A stretch of 42,766 nt of DNA from Gammaproteobacteria bacterium. GTDB taxonomy: Bacteria > Pseudomonadota > Gammaproteobacteria > Acidiferrobacterales > SPGG2. Positions within the stretch are counted from its first letter, which is position 1. The number at the start of each line of letters is the position of its first letter. A program made the translations under genes and the position numbers. Below the pieces are notes generated by a model. That model had not been told where the DNA came from. It ran no database searches and worked only from the letters and a program-made list of their open reading frames with translations. Positions 1-8,471 of the stretch are shown here, in pieces. The stretch is taken from the NCBI GenBank assembly GCA_029861845.1, contig JAOTYM010000023.1, positions 1 through 42,766 of the forward strand, given 5' to 3'.

Positions 1-1
1 A

Positions 2-340
2 TTCGAAATGATCTGGGATGGCCAGGTGCTCGAGCAGGAATACATGGTCATGGTTAAGGGCACCAAGAAGTACAAGGAGGCCCTGGAATTCCTGAAGTTT
101 GCCAGCGCCCCGCAACAACAGGCAGGTCAGGCCAAATATATCAATTACGGGCCGCTGAGAAAGTCTGGGCTAAAGATTATCAGTCAGAACGAGCCCTTCT
201 TTCATAACGGCAAGAACGTCATGCCGCATATGCCCAATACGAAGCAGAAACTGAAGATTAGCGTTGTTGCCGACCCGTTCTGGTGGGCGGATCACAGTGG
301 CGAAATCTCAGAGCGTTTCACGGCCTGGATGGCTAAGTAA
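2..340 (+). CDS. ABC transporter substrate-binding protein, PotD-like (C-terminal part)
   Basis: The open frame is already running at the left edge (from base 2) and ends with TAA at 340, so only the last ~112 residues are seen. The segment holds the closing helices of a spermidine/putrescine-type periplasmic binding protein (SBP_bac_8 type): a helix with an NYGPLRKSG-like turn, typical of this family, then a tryptophan-rich end (DPFWWADH) and ERFTAWMAK. Two permease genes follow on the same strand, which supports the role: it would bind the substrate in the periplasm and deliver it to them. A strong hairpin separates it from the permeases. Substrate cannot be told; polyamines are one option, but related proteins bind other small cationic or amino compounds. 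The internal ATG at 8 is not the true start. Confidence 0.85.
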   Translation, partial: FEMIWDGQVLEQEYMVMVKGTKKYKEALEFLKFASAPQQQAGQAKYINYGPLRKSGLKIISQNEPFFHNGKNVMPHMPNTKQKLKISVVADPFWWADHSGEISERFTAWMAK

Positions 341-363
341 TTAAAATATAATCTAAAGCAGTT

Positions 364-390
364 ATCGGGTGAGGGCAGACCTCACCCGAT
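364..390 (+). terminator. Perfect 11-bp hairpin after the binding-protein gene (intra-operon attenuator)
   Basis: Bases 364-374 (ATCGGGTGAGG) are the exact reverse complement of 380-390, with a 5-base loop (GCAGA). The following bases CTCTTTGTTC are only moderately T-rich. Its place 24 bases after the binding-protein stop codon and before the permeases fits the common arrangement in which such a hairpin stabilises or ends the abundant binding-protein message while part of transcription reads through. Function is inferred from position. Confidence 0.7.
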
Positions 391-421
391 CTCTTTGTTC
401 CACTACTGGTAGCTCGGTGCC

Positions 422-1681
422 ATGGCGCTAGCCACAACCCAACCAGACGTGCTTACCACGGCGGATGGTGTCCCGCTTAAAGTTAGCATGCAACGGTCGT
501 TGCGTCGCGCGCGCATCAAGGCATTCGCACTCGTGGCGCCGCTGCTCATCTTCATTCTAATCGCATTCGTTCTCCCCATCGGCGATCTCTTGCTCTACAG
601 CATCGATGACCGGCAGGTCAATGCCGTTCTCCCCAGAACATTCGAGAACTTTGAGACCTGGGATCGAGAAGGACTGCCCGATGAAGAACTCTATGCGGCG
701 TTGTTTGAGGATATCACCACCGCAGACAAAACAGCGCTGGGCCGATCCACCACGCGCATGAACTACGAGAAGTCTGGCTACAGCAGTCTCATGCGGTCAG
801 CCAAGAGAAAGTTCAAGAAAATCGAGGGCCCACCGTACAAGGAACAAATGATTAAGGCCGACAAGCGCTGGGGCGATGCGAGTTATTGGCAAGCCCTCGG
901 GGCCATGAAAGATGAGTACACGCTTGGCTATTACTTGAATGCCATTGACCGTCGATATGACGCCTTCAAGAACGTCGTGCTGCAACCGGAAGATCGGCGT
1001 GTTTATTTGTTTCTCTGGTGGAGAACGTTATTAGTCAGCTTCCTCGTCACCCTATTCTGCCTGCTGTTGGCGTATCCGGTTTCACACCTGCTGGCGACGA
1101 TACCGCTGCGCTATAGCAACCTGCTGATGATATGTGTGCTGCTACCGTTTTGGACGTCGCTGCTGGTCAGGATAACGGCATGGATTGTCATGCTCCAGCA
1201 GCAAGGCGTTATCAACGACGTGCTGGTGGCCTCGCACATCATTGGCGATGACAGCCGTCTACCTATGATGTTCAATATGACGGGCACGATCATCGTCATG
1301 GTGCAGATATTGCTCCCGTTCATGATATTGCCACTCTATAGCGTCATGAAGACGATCCCGCCAAGTTATATGAAAGCGGCCATGAACCTGGGGGCGACGC
1401 CGTTTAGGGCATTCATCAGGGTCTATATGCCACAGACATTTCCTGGCGTGGGAGCGGGCGTGCTACTGGTATTTATCGTCGCGATCGGCTATTTCATAAC
1501 CCCGGAGTTGGTGGGCGGCAAGGATGGCAGGTTGATTGGCAATCTGATCGCCTATCATATGAAGACAACCTTGAACTGGGGCCTGGCCGCTGCCATGGGG
1601 GTGTATTTGTTGGCGGCGACCTTCGTGCTTTATTGGATCTACGACAAGCTTGTCGGCATCGACAAGATGAAGATGGGTTAA
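422..1681 (+). CDS. ABC transporter permease, PotB-like, with large periplasmic insert
   Basis: Inner-membrane subunit of a polyamine-type importer. TM1 lies near residues 33-57. Residues ~61-195 form a long hydrophilic, charged segment, and the remaining membrane helices begin near 196 (FLWWRTLLVSF). The cytoplasmic EAA coupling motif, which contacts the ATPase, is seen as AAMNLGATPFRAFIRVYMP. At 419 residues the protein is about 130 longer than the usual ~285-residue PotB; nearly all the excess is the loop between TM1 and TM2, which should face the periplasm. The next permease starts 5 bases downstream, so the two are cotranscribed. The insert may help dock the binding protein or narrow specificity; that is inference. 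The ATG at 422 follows a weak ribosome site. Confidence 0.9.
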   Translation: MALATTQPDVLTTADGVPLKVSMQRSLRRARIKAFALVAPLLIFILIAFVLPIGDLLLYSIDDRQVNAVLPRTFENFETWDREGLPDEELYAALFEDITTADKTALGRSTTRMNYEKSGYSSLMRSAKRKFKKIEGPPYKEQMIKADKRWGDASYWQALGAMKDEYTLGYYLNAIDRRYDAFKNVVLQPEDRRVYLFLWWRTLLVSFLVTLFCLLLAYPVSHLLATIPLRYSNLLMICVLLPFWTSLLVRITAWIVMLQQQGVINDVLVASHIIGDDSRLPMMFNMTGTIIVMVQILLPFMILPLYSVMKTIPPSYMKAAMNLGATPFRAFIRVYMPQTFPGVGAGVLLVFIVAIGYFITPELVGGKDGRLIGNLIAYHMKTTLNWGLAAAMGVYLLAATFVLYWIYDKLVGIDKMKMG

Positions 1682-1685
1682 AGCG

Positions 1686-2570
1686 ATGGCCGCTCCTCTA
1701 TATGCAACCCCGCTTGAAAAGATATGGCACTACACGTATTTGGTCATATGCTCGCTTGTGTTGTTTTTCTTGGTCGCACCGCTTGTTGTCATTTTGCCGC
1801 TTTCCTTTACGGCCGAGCCCTTCTTGAGCTTTACACCCGGTATGATTGCGCTGGAACCCGAGGCCTTTTCCACCAGGTGGTACCGATACATGATCGGCGA
1901 TTGCTCCGATCCGGGGTTGACGACCCCCTGCGGCGACTGGTGGAAGATCGGCACCGTAAATAGTTTGTTTATCGCCTTCTTCGCCACGCTGTTCGCGACA
2001 ATCCTGGGTACCACCGCCGCGTTGGGGTTAAGCAAATCACATATGCCAGCGCGAAAGTTCATAATGGCACTATTGATTTCGCCACTAATCGTACCACTGG
2101 TCATCACGGCAGCGGGCATGTTCCTGTTTTATGCGAAATACAAACTGGTAGCCACCTTCACCGGCGTCATCATCGCCCACACTGCTTTGGGCATCCCTTT
2201 CGTCATCATCACCGTAACCGCAACCTTGGTCGGATTCGATCAGAGCCTGGTTAGAGCGGCGGCCAGCCTAGGGAGCGACCCCGTTAGGACTTTTTTCAAG
2301 GTTCAACTCCCGTTGATCACGCCGGGGGTCATATCGGGCGCCCTATTCGCCTTTATCACTTCGTTCGACGAGGTAGTAGTGATTCTGTTCCTTGGTGGCC
2401 TCGAACAACGCACATTGCCACGTCAAATGTGGGCCGGCATACGCCAAGAAATCAGCCCAACTATCCTGGCGGTGGCTACGTGTCTTGTGATTCTGTCTAT
2501 CGCTTTGCTCGTGGCGTTAGAGCTGCTGCGGCGACGAAACGAGCGACTGCGCGGCGTCGCACCAGCTTAG
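1686..2570 (+). CDS. ABC transporter permease, PotC-like
   Basis: Second membrane subunit (294 residues) of the same importer. There is a first TM near residues 15-38, a short periplasmic loop carrying two cysteines (DCSDPGLTTPCGDWW, possible disulfide), then five more hydrophobic segments. The EAA loop reads RAAASLGSDPVRTFFKVQLP, followed by the ITPGVISGALFAF helix typical of PotC, and FITSFDEVVV, a conserved PotC segment. It starts 5 bases after the stop of the PotB-like gene, so the two permeases should be made together and form a heterodimer. The matching ATPase is the minus-strand gene at 4419-5516. Confidence 0.92.
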   Translation: MAAPLYATPLEKIWHYTYLVICSLVLFFLVAPLVVILPLSFTAEPFLSFTPGMIALEPEAFSTRWYRYMIGDCSDPGLTTPCGDWWKIGTVNSLFIAFFATLFATILGTTAALGLSKSHMPARKFIMALLISPLIVPLVITAAGMFLFYAKYKLVATFTGVIIAHTALGIPFVIITVTATLVGFDQSLVRAAASLGSDPVRTFFKVQLPLITPGVISGALFAFITSFDEVVVILFLGGLEQRTLPRQMWAGIRQEISPTILAVATCLVILSIALLVALELLRRRNERLRGVAPA

Positions 2571-2722
2571 ACGGAATGTGAGCCAGCCCACTGGCCCACG
2601 GCTCGAATCGCGCCATCAGGTCCCTCCCGTGGGAGCTGTTATTATTCCCTCGTGATCCAGGCAAGCCGCTCAAACAGCTTGGCCGCTGTCGTGTCGCCAC
2701 ACTGAGTGGCAGGACCTTACTT

Positions 2723-3646
2723 ATGATGAGGATTCTTTTTCTCGTTCTTGCCTGGCCGCTGATCATTCTTGCGATTATCGTTTCATTCGATTGGGTCAGG
2801 GACGAGTTTTTCATTACTGCGGAAGAAAAGCGATTAGCCAACAAAGTCCAAACCCCTAAATATCCTTCAGTGGGGTTACAGGCGGTGGAGCAATACTCGG
2901 CGCTGCCCAAGTCTGAACGGGTTTCAGTGAAAAACAGCCTGGAGTCAACACTGATATCGACGAAACAATGGCTACAAGATCTACAGGAGTCGCACCACAG
3001 CGTCATTTGCCTCGGCGAAAACCATGAAGACTCTACTAGAGAATTCTTGGCGGACCGATTCTTTGCGAATATTAAGGTTCACACCCTGCTCTTAGAGGCC
3101 ACGCCCCGTGAAATGGTACGGATTGACCGAGAGATCGAACGTGGCGAAGCCTATGTTCCCCTGCTCGAGGCCGATATTGCCAAGATCATTCGCGCCGCCA
3201 AGACTCTGAACCCAGGCCTTGTCCTTGAGGGAATTGAGGAAACGAAGGAACAAGAAAAATCCCGGGAGCGCAAGGGAGAAAAAACCTTTCGCGATGATTC
3301 TATCCTCGTAAATTTCTGGGAGACATTCACCCCCGGGGAGCTGCATGTCGCCCTCTTCGGCGCCCTACACTGCACAAACCAACCAAATTGGCTTTTCGAA
3401 CGGCTGCGCCTACATGCACCACTACTGGTAGCCGATAGAATGTTGAATATCCGTGTTATTGGTGAGCATCAAGACGGGCTCTTGGAGGCGTTTGTATTTT
3501 TTATCGACGAGATCGGCATAGAGCGAGGGGATTTCGTGATTCCAAAAACGAGCCGACTGCATCCGCTTGTCTTGAAATGGTTCGCATTACTCTTGCCTGC
3601 TACTCTGGAACGGTTCCAGACTTTGGTCATCTTTCGTGAGCGCTAA
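2723..3646 (+). CDS. ChaN-like haem-binding/TIKI-superfamily protein
   Basis: A 307-residue protein with one N-terminal hydrophobic segment (residues ~3-24) that would act as a membrane anchor or uncleaved signal. The core has LGENHEDS near residue 97, a run of acidic positions (LLLEATPREM) and ALFGALHC near residue 215. A Gly-Glu-x-His turn early and a Gly-x-x-His turn late are features of the ChaN/TIKI/EreA-like fold; ChaN members bind haem at the cell surface, other members are peptidases. No lipobox cysteine is visible at the N-terminus, unlike typical ChaN lipoproteins. The gene interrupts the ABC transporter locus; a link to transport is not shown. Family placement is moderate, function uncertain. 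Confidence 0.5.
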   Translation: MMRILFLVLAWPLIILAIIVSFDWVRDEFFITAEEKRLANKVQTPKYPSVGLQAVEQYSALPKSERVSVKNSLESTLISTKQWLQDLQESHHSVICLGENHEDSTREFLADRFFANIKVHTLLLEATPREMVRIDREIERGEAYVPLLEADIAKIIRAAKTLNPGLVLEGIEETKEQEKSRERKGEKTFRDDSILVNFWETFTPGELHVALFGALHCTNQPNWLFERLRLHAPLLVADRMLNIRVIGEHQDGLLEAFVFFIDEIGIERGDFVIPKTSRLHPLVLKWFALLLPATLERFQTLVIFRER

Positions 3647-3673
3647 GCAGTCGAATCATTTACACTTGGATTC

Positions 3674-4408
3674 GTGAATAATCTTCGCTGTTCTCTTGTT
3701 GTCCTAGTCATCATGGTTTCCATGGGCGTAGGCAAAGTTTATGCCAACGCCCTTGAGACCGCAGTGAGCCAGGGGAACGCGCTGGAAGTAGAACGTCTGC
3801 TTGACAATGGTGCAGATATCAATTGGAAACCCGCAAACGGTTTTACCGCATTGCATGAAGCTGTATATACCCGCCAAGTAGGGATTGCCTCATTGCTCAT
3901 TCGTCGAGGCGCTGATGTCAGTGCCAAGGGCACGTACGGCGTGGTACCTCTGCACATGGTTAAGGACAAGGCAATCGCCGAGCTGTTGATTTCGAAGGGA
4001 GCGAACGTTAACGCTTGGGCAAAGAGTCGCGGTACACCATTACATTCAGCCGTGGCGCATAATGTCAAGGATATCGTAGCGTTACTCGTCGAACACGGCG
4101 CTAGTCACACGGCTAAAGACATATACGGCAGTACACCATTACACTACGCAGCCGGCAACGGGCGCGAAGAAATTGCGCAACTACTAATTGCAGCCGGTGC
4201 CGATGTCAATCTGACCAATGGTGATGGCTATACACCCTTGCACTGGGCGGCCGGAAATGGGCACGTGGCCATCGTCGATCTGTTACTCAGGAATGCCGCC
4301 GACACTGAGATCAAGAGTAGCGACGGCACCACCGCGTTAGAGCAGGTGGATACCAGTGGCCATCGAGAGGTCGTCGAACTACTCCGGCGGCATGAGGTTC
4401 AGGAATAA
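3674..4408 (+). CDS. Exported ankyrin-repeat protein
   Basis: Starts with GTG, 27 bases after the ChaN-like gene, and encodes 244 residues. Residues 1-24 form a classic signal peptide (hydrophobic LVVLVIMVSMGVG, cleavage probably after VYA), so the product should be periplasmic. From residue ~27 to the end it is built of about six ankyrin repeats; clear copies of the TPLHxAA and LLxxGADVN signatures appear (GSTPLHYAAGNG, GYTPLHWAAGNG, AAGADVNL). Ankyrin stacks bind other proteins. The partner is unknown; the neighbouring ChaN-like protein is the only candidate the context offers. It converges with the ATPase gene, with 10 bases between the stop codons. Confidence 0.88.
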   Translation: MNNLRCSLVVLVIMVSMGVGKVYANALETAVSQGNALEVERLLDNGADINWKPANGFTALHEAVYTRQVGIASLLIRRGADVSAKGTYGVVPLHMVKDKAIAELLISKGANVNAWAKSRGTPLHSAVAHNVKDIVALLVEHGASHTAKDIYGSTPLHYAAGNGREEIAQLLIAAGADVNLTNGDGYTPLHWAAGNGHVAIVDLLLRNAADTEIKSSDGTTALEQVDTSGHREVVELLRRHEVQE

Positions 4409-4418
4409 TCCGTAGTGA

Positions 4419-5516
4419 CTAGTCTGTGGCATCTAATGCCCGGCAGTCTGAGGCATTCCAGCCGATGGCCCAAGTCTGTCCGACTTCCAGTTTTGGTGCA
4501 TCACTCGTCCGTGGCACCTTGATGATAAAGTCATCGTGTTGACACACGTTAACCCGCAATCGTGTGTGATCACCGAGATAAATCAGCTCCTCGACGCGCG
4601 CCTCGAAGCGATCGGGGCAAGTACCCTGGCGCGGGTTTATGGTCACACTCTCCGGCCGCAGCGATAACGTCGTGCGACTACCCACGCCACCGATATTGAC
4701 AGCCAACGCCTCAACCAAGCCGCCACCGTCTATTTCTACCTTGCAATTGGCGCCATTGGTTTCCACGATCTTGCCCATTAGGCGATTGTTCTCGCCAATG
4801 AACTGCGCCACGAAGGCGTTTTCAGGCCTCTCGTATAGATCGCTGGGGCTTGCCAATTGCTGGATTACCCCCTCGTTGAAGACGGCAATCCGATCCGACA
4901 TGGTCAACGCCTCGCTCTGGTCATGCGTCACGTAGACGATGGTCACGCCGATACTGTCGTGAATGTGTTTTAGCTCAAACTGCATTTGTTCACGCAGTTG
5001 TTTGTCGAGTGCACCGAGCGGCTCATCCATCAGTACTAGCTTTGGTTCATGTACCAGCGCGCGAGCCACAGCCACGCGTTGCTGCTGGCCGCCAGACAAC
5101 TGTCCGGGCCGACGTCGGCCGAATGCGCTCAACTGAACCATGTCCAATGCACGTGCAACCTTTTGCGCGATTTCGTCTTTGGGAAGCTTGCGCGACTCGA
5201 GTGGAAAGGCCAGATTCTCTGCCACCGTCATATGCGGGAACAATGCATAGTTTTGGAACACCATGCCGATGTCACGCTTGTAGGGCGGCACATTCTTGAG
5301 CGACTGCCCAGCCAGCAGGACATCGCCGTGCGTGATGGCCTCGAACCCAGCTAACATCAATAGACAAGTTGTCTTGCCGGACCCAGACGGGCCCAGCATG
5401 GTTAGGAATTCGCCATGAGCGATGTCGAGATTGAGATCCTTGACGACCAACGTCTCGCCGTCAAAACTCTTTTGAACGCCGATAAATCTTACAATATGGT
5501 CGCTCTCTGCCGACAT
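4419..5516 (-). CDS. ABC transporter ATP-binding protein, PotA-like
   Basis: ATPase of a polyamine/CysA/UgpC-type importer (365 residues). The Walker A motif is GPSGSGKTT (near residue 42), the Q-loop lies in VFQNYALFPHMTV, the ABC signature is LSGGQQQRVAVARAL, Walker B is KLVLMDEPLGALD, and the H-loop is VYVTHDQSEAL. A C-terminal TOBE-type domain (residues ~240-360, including LSLRPESVTI) is typical of PotA and not of generic ABC ATPases. It is the only ATPase in the window and so is probably the engine for the permeases at 422-2570, yet it sits on the opposite strand beyond two unrelated genes, so its expression must be set separately. ATG start at 5516. Confidence 0.93.
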   Translation of the reverse strand: MSAESDHIVRFIGVQKSFDGETLVVKDLNLDIAHGEFLTMLGPSGSGKTTCLLMLAGFEAITHGDVLLAGQSLKNVPPYKRDIGMVFQNYALFPHMTVAENLAFPLESRKLPKDEIAQKVARALDMVQLSAFGRRRPGQLSGGQQQRVAVARALVHEPKLVLMDEPLGALDKQLREQMQFELKHIHDSIGVTIVYVTHDQSEALTMSDRIAVFNEGVIQQLASPSDLYERPENAFVAQFIGENNRLMGKIVETNGANCKVEIDGGGLVEALAVNIGGVGSRTTLSLRPESVTINPRQGTCPDRFEARVEELIYLGDHTRLRVNVCQHDDFIIKVPRTSDAPKLEVGQTWAIGWNASDCRALDATD

Positions 5517-5570
5517 GACTCCGCCCCTAGTGTTGTGGTTTATTTGTGGCTGCCCGTAACGCCGCTGCTA

Positions 5571-5619
5571 GCACGCGTGCACAAGCGCGAATAGTAAAAC
5601 GATCATAGCGTGCCTGCAA
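5571..5619 (-). promoter_or_regulatory. Candidate promoter and palindromic operator for the PotA-like gene
   Basis: Read on the minus strand, TTGCAG (5619-5614) and TACTAT (5596-5591) are separated by exactly 17 bases, a sigma-70-like pair with 3/6 and 4/6 matches. Just downstream, near the expected transcription start, is the 10-base perfect palindrome GCACGCGTGC (5571-5580), placed where a repressor would block the start. Both calls rest on sequence pattern only. Confidence 0.35.
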
Positions 5620-5672
5620 ACCCGGCGCCTTATGTTGCAACGCATCAATGGGCCCACGCGCTGGCGCTCGCC

Positions 5673-6572
5673 TCAATCAGTAAACGCCTTGCGCTCCATT
5701 CGTATCCCTAAAACTGCCTGCGAGACAACCGCCGACAGCACGACGGCGCCACCGAGCAGGGTGAGCACGCTTGGGATCTCGTTGATCACAAGCCACACCC
5801 AAATCGGCGCCAGCACTGTTTCGGTAAGCGCTAACAACGCCACCTCGGCCGCCGCGATTAGCCGGGTTCCCATGGTAATTAGAATGAATCCGGCGCCAAA
5901 CTGGGCGGAGCCCAGCAATACACACAAGATCAAGTCCTGTCTAGAGACCCAAAAGGTGTCGACCATAAATACAGAAATGATTCCGGCCACGACCCCGCCT
6001 AAGCAACTGGCGGGCACCATGTCTATCGCTTTTGACTGTCGGATTACGACTAACATGCCGACAAAAGACGCGACCACACCCAGCGCCAGAACATTGCCAA
6101 GCCAACGGCCGGTGACAAAACCATCGACGAACATGAGACCAATACCGGCCAACGCCGCTGCCATGAAGCACCAAGTTATCGCTCTCACGCGCTCGCCCAG
6201 CAACAGCCATGCCGCCGCCGCCGTGAAAAACGGTGCGGCGCTGATAATAAACATGGCATTGGCTACGGTGGTCAAGAGAATGGCAAACAAGTAACAGATC
6301 GAACCTAGTCCTAAAAACATGGCCACCAATAAACCGTTCACACCAATACTCTTGAATGGCTGAACGACGCGACCACGATAGCGGACAGCGAGGAATATCA
6401 GCAGCGTTACGACAAAGGAGGTGGCCCGATAGAACATGATTTGCCAACCGTCCGCTGTCTCGATGTGCCGCACGATTAGCCCGCCGGTGCTTAGACAGAT
6501 CCCGGCGCATAGCACCATCAATACCCCCCGTGAATACGTGCTGTCCTTAGCCGTTGATTGAGTAGTTGTCAT
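5673..6572 (-). CDS. DMT-superfamily (EamA) transporter
   Basis: A 299-residue inner-membrane protein with ten hydrophobic segments arranged as two EamA halves, the drug/metabolite transporter pattern. The start is the ATG at 6572. The halves have the usual short loops, and ANAMFIISAAPFFTA and LTETVLAPIWVWLVINE are conserved EamA segments. It resembles the second DMT protein of this window (15068-15934) in the same places, so the two are paralogs. Members export amino acids or metabolites, or import small organic compounds; direction and substrate cannot be read from sequence. It lies 111 bases after the ThDP enzyme gene on the same strand, but a hairpin separates them. Confidence 0.9.
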   Translation of the reverse strand: MTTTQSTAKDSTYSRGVLMVLCAGICLSTGGLIVRHIETADGWQIMFYRATSFVVTLLIFLAVRYRGRVVQPFKSIGVNGLLVAMFLGLGSICYLFAILLTTVANAMFIISAAPFFTAAAAWLLLGERVRAITWCFMAAALAGIGLMFVDGFVTGRWLGNVLALGVVASFVGMLVVIRQSKAIDMVPASCLGGVVAGIISVFMVDTFWVSRQDLILCVLLGSAQFGAGFILITMGTRLIAAAEVALLALTETVLAPIWVWLVINEIPSVLTLLGGAVVLSAVVSQAVLGIRMERKAFTD

Positions 6573-6663
6573 TGGTAATTCTGTGTCCGCGTACGTTTGC
6601 TACGAGCAACAGAGCGCTCTGGCGATATGTAGCCCTGCCGTCCTCAGGCGTTACGGTAGATTA

Positions 6664-6683
6664 AAAGGGGCGGACGCCCCTTT
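6664..6683 (-). terminator. Hairpin terminator after the ThDP-enzyme gene
   Basis: Directly behind the stop codon at 6684 the minus strand reads AAAGGGGCG-TC-CGCCCCTTT, a 9-bp arm pair (effectively a 7-8 bp stem with a 4-6 base loop), ending in a run of T. This is the layout of a rho-independent terminator and separates the enzyme gene from the DMT gene downstream. Confidence 0.6.
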
Positions 6684-8354
6684 CTAGTTCGCTCTGTTTC
6701 GAATCGCAGTCAATGTACGATGTGGTGTAATCGCCTCCGGATCAACCATGAGTTCCAGTAGTGCGGGCCTTTTAGCGTTCACTGCACGCTCAAATGCGGC
6801 AGGAAAATCACCCGTTCTTTCGACTCGCTCGCCGTAGGCACCATACGCCTTTGCCAACGCGGCAAAGTCAGGGTTACGCAAATCGGTAGCGATCACTCGG
6901 CCCGGATACTCACGCTCCTGATGCATACGGATAGTCCCATACATACCATTGTTTACAACGACAACGATAATGTTTAGTTCATACTGCACAGCCGTTGCGA
7001 GTTCCTGCCCTGTCATGAGAAAACAGCCATCACCCGCAAAACATACTACTGGCCGATCCGGATAAAGCGACTTAGCTGCAATTGCCGCCGGCGTACCGTA
7101 GCCCATGGAACCTGCGCTGGGTGCAAGTTGCGAACCAAAGGTTCGATATTGAAAAAAGCGATGAACCCATGCCGTATAGTTCCCCGCCCCATTTGTTACG
7201 GTTGACTCGGCCGGCAGATGGTCACGCAACCAGGCGAGTACCTCATCTAATTGCACATCACCCGACCCATTTATAACAGAGATGTGTCTAAGGTAATCGT
7301 CCCTCGCTGCTTGCACTGACCCTATCCACGTAGGCGAGTCCATGGGCGCGAGCGCACGGGCAGCGGCGGCAAAGGCTGGCATACTGGCATTGATCGCCAA
7401 GCTGGGTTGATAAACTCTGCCCAGTTCTTCGACGCCGGGGTACACATGTATCAATGTCTGCTTTGGTGTAGGTATGTCGATTAACGTGTAACCACTCGTC
7501 GTCATCTCCCCCAACCGCGCACCCACCACTAGCAACAGGTCAGCTTGCTTTACGCGCTCTGTCAGGGCTGGATTAGTTGCAAGGCCTAGATCACCAATGT
7601 AATTGCCATGGGTATTATCAAATAAATACTGATAACGGAATGCGGCAATCACGGGCAAGTGATTCGCCTCAGCGAATAGCTTGATGTCGCTGCAGGCCTC
7701 AGGCGTCCAGCTGCTACTCCCTAAGATAAGGAGTGGTCGTTTCGATTCGGCCAATGCTCTATGAAGTGTCGCCATTTCACCCGCGCCTGGATGTATGTAC
7801 ACGCGCTGATAGGGTTTGGCATCGCTAACTTCGACCACTTCGGTCAACATATCCTCAGGTAGCGCCAGCACGACAGGCCCTGGCCGTCCGGACGTGGCTG
7901 TATAAAAGGCACGACTGATATATTCAGGAATACGCGCCGGATCATCGATCTGTGCTACCCATTTGGCCATCTGCCCATACATACGCCGGTAATCGATCTC
8001 CTGGAATGCCTCTCGATCCGTCATATCGCGTGCGACCTGGCCCACCAACAATACGAGTGGGGTCGAATCTTGAAACGCAATATGAACACCCGCGCTTGCG
8101 TTAGTGGCACCAGGACCGCGCGTGACCAGACATACCCCCGGCGTTCCCGTCAACTTTCCATAGGCATCGGCCATCATGGCAGCCCCACCTTCCTGACGAC
8201 AGGTGATTAGACCGATTTCGGGCACATCGTAGAGCGCATCCAGCAAGGCAAGATAGCTCTCGCCGGGCACACAAAACGCGCGTTCGACACCATGTATGCG
8301 TAATTGTTCAGCGAGAACTTGGCCGCCGCTTCGTTTACGGGATTTCGTCGGCAT
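6684..8354 (-). CDS. Thiamine-diphosphate-dependent enzyme, acetolactate synthase-like
   Basis: A 556-residue cytoplasmic enzyme with the three-domain plan of the ThDP decarboxylase/synthase family: an N-terminal pyrimidine-binding domain with the catalytic glutamate at E55 (CRQEGGA), a central domain, and a C-terminal pyrophosphate-binding domain with the GDG...NN metal motif (AGDGCFLM from about residue 440; VVVVNNGMYGT). It is like the large subunits of acetolactate synthase, but no small regulatory subunit gene is nearby, and the neighbours are transporters. Many such orphans act on other 2-oxo acids or acyl donors (benzoylformate decarboxylase, sulfoacetaldehyde acetyltransferase, glyoxylate carboligase), so the substrate is left open. 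ATG at 8354; MFS gene upstream on the same strand. Confidence 0.88.
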   Translation of the reverse strand: MPTKSRKRSGGQVLAEQLRIHGVERAFCVPGESYLALLDALYDVPEIGLITCRQEGGAAMMADAYGKLTGTPGVCLVTRGPGATNASAGVHIAFQDSTPLVLLVGQVARDMTDREAFQEIDYRRMYGQMAKWVAQIDDPARIPEYISRAFYTATSGRPGPVVLALPEDMLTEVVEVSDAKPYQRVYIHPGAGEMATLHRALAESKRPLLILGSSSWTPEACSDIKLFAEANHLPVIAAFRYQYLFDNTHGNYIGDLGLATNPALTERVKQADLLLVVGARLGEMTTSGYTLIDIPTPKQTLIHVYPGVEELGRVYQPSLAINASMPAFAAAARALAPMDSPTWIGSVQAARDDYLRHISVINGSGDVQLDEVLAWLRDHLPAESTVTNGAGNYTAWVHRFFQYRTFGSQLAPSAGSMGYGTPAAIAAKSLYPDRPVVCFAGDGCFLMTGQELATAVQYELNIIVVVVNNGMYGTIRMHQEREYPGRVIATDLRNPDFAALAKAYGAYGERVERTGDFPAAFERAVNAKRPALLELMVDPEAITPHRTLTAIRNRAN

Positions 8355-8471
8355 GCATCCCGTCCCAATGGTAGAAGTCTTTATTCTTCACAGTTCTCTA
8401 AGTCGTTCAGCAGTGATTTCGACTGGGGACTAATGACAATCGATAGTATAAATCAATACGGGCAACGATTA

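Noticed and set aside
2617-2650. CTCCCGTGGGAG hairpin followed by TTATTATT after the PotC-like gene as terminator
   Set aside because: The usable stem is only 4-5 bp with a tight loop; too weak to call.
5632-6294. 220-residue open frame on the plus strand opposite the DMT gene
   Set aside because: Serine/threonine/alanine-rich composition with no fold pattern; it is the antisense shadow of a clear EamA membrane protein.
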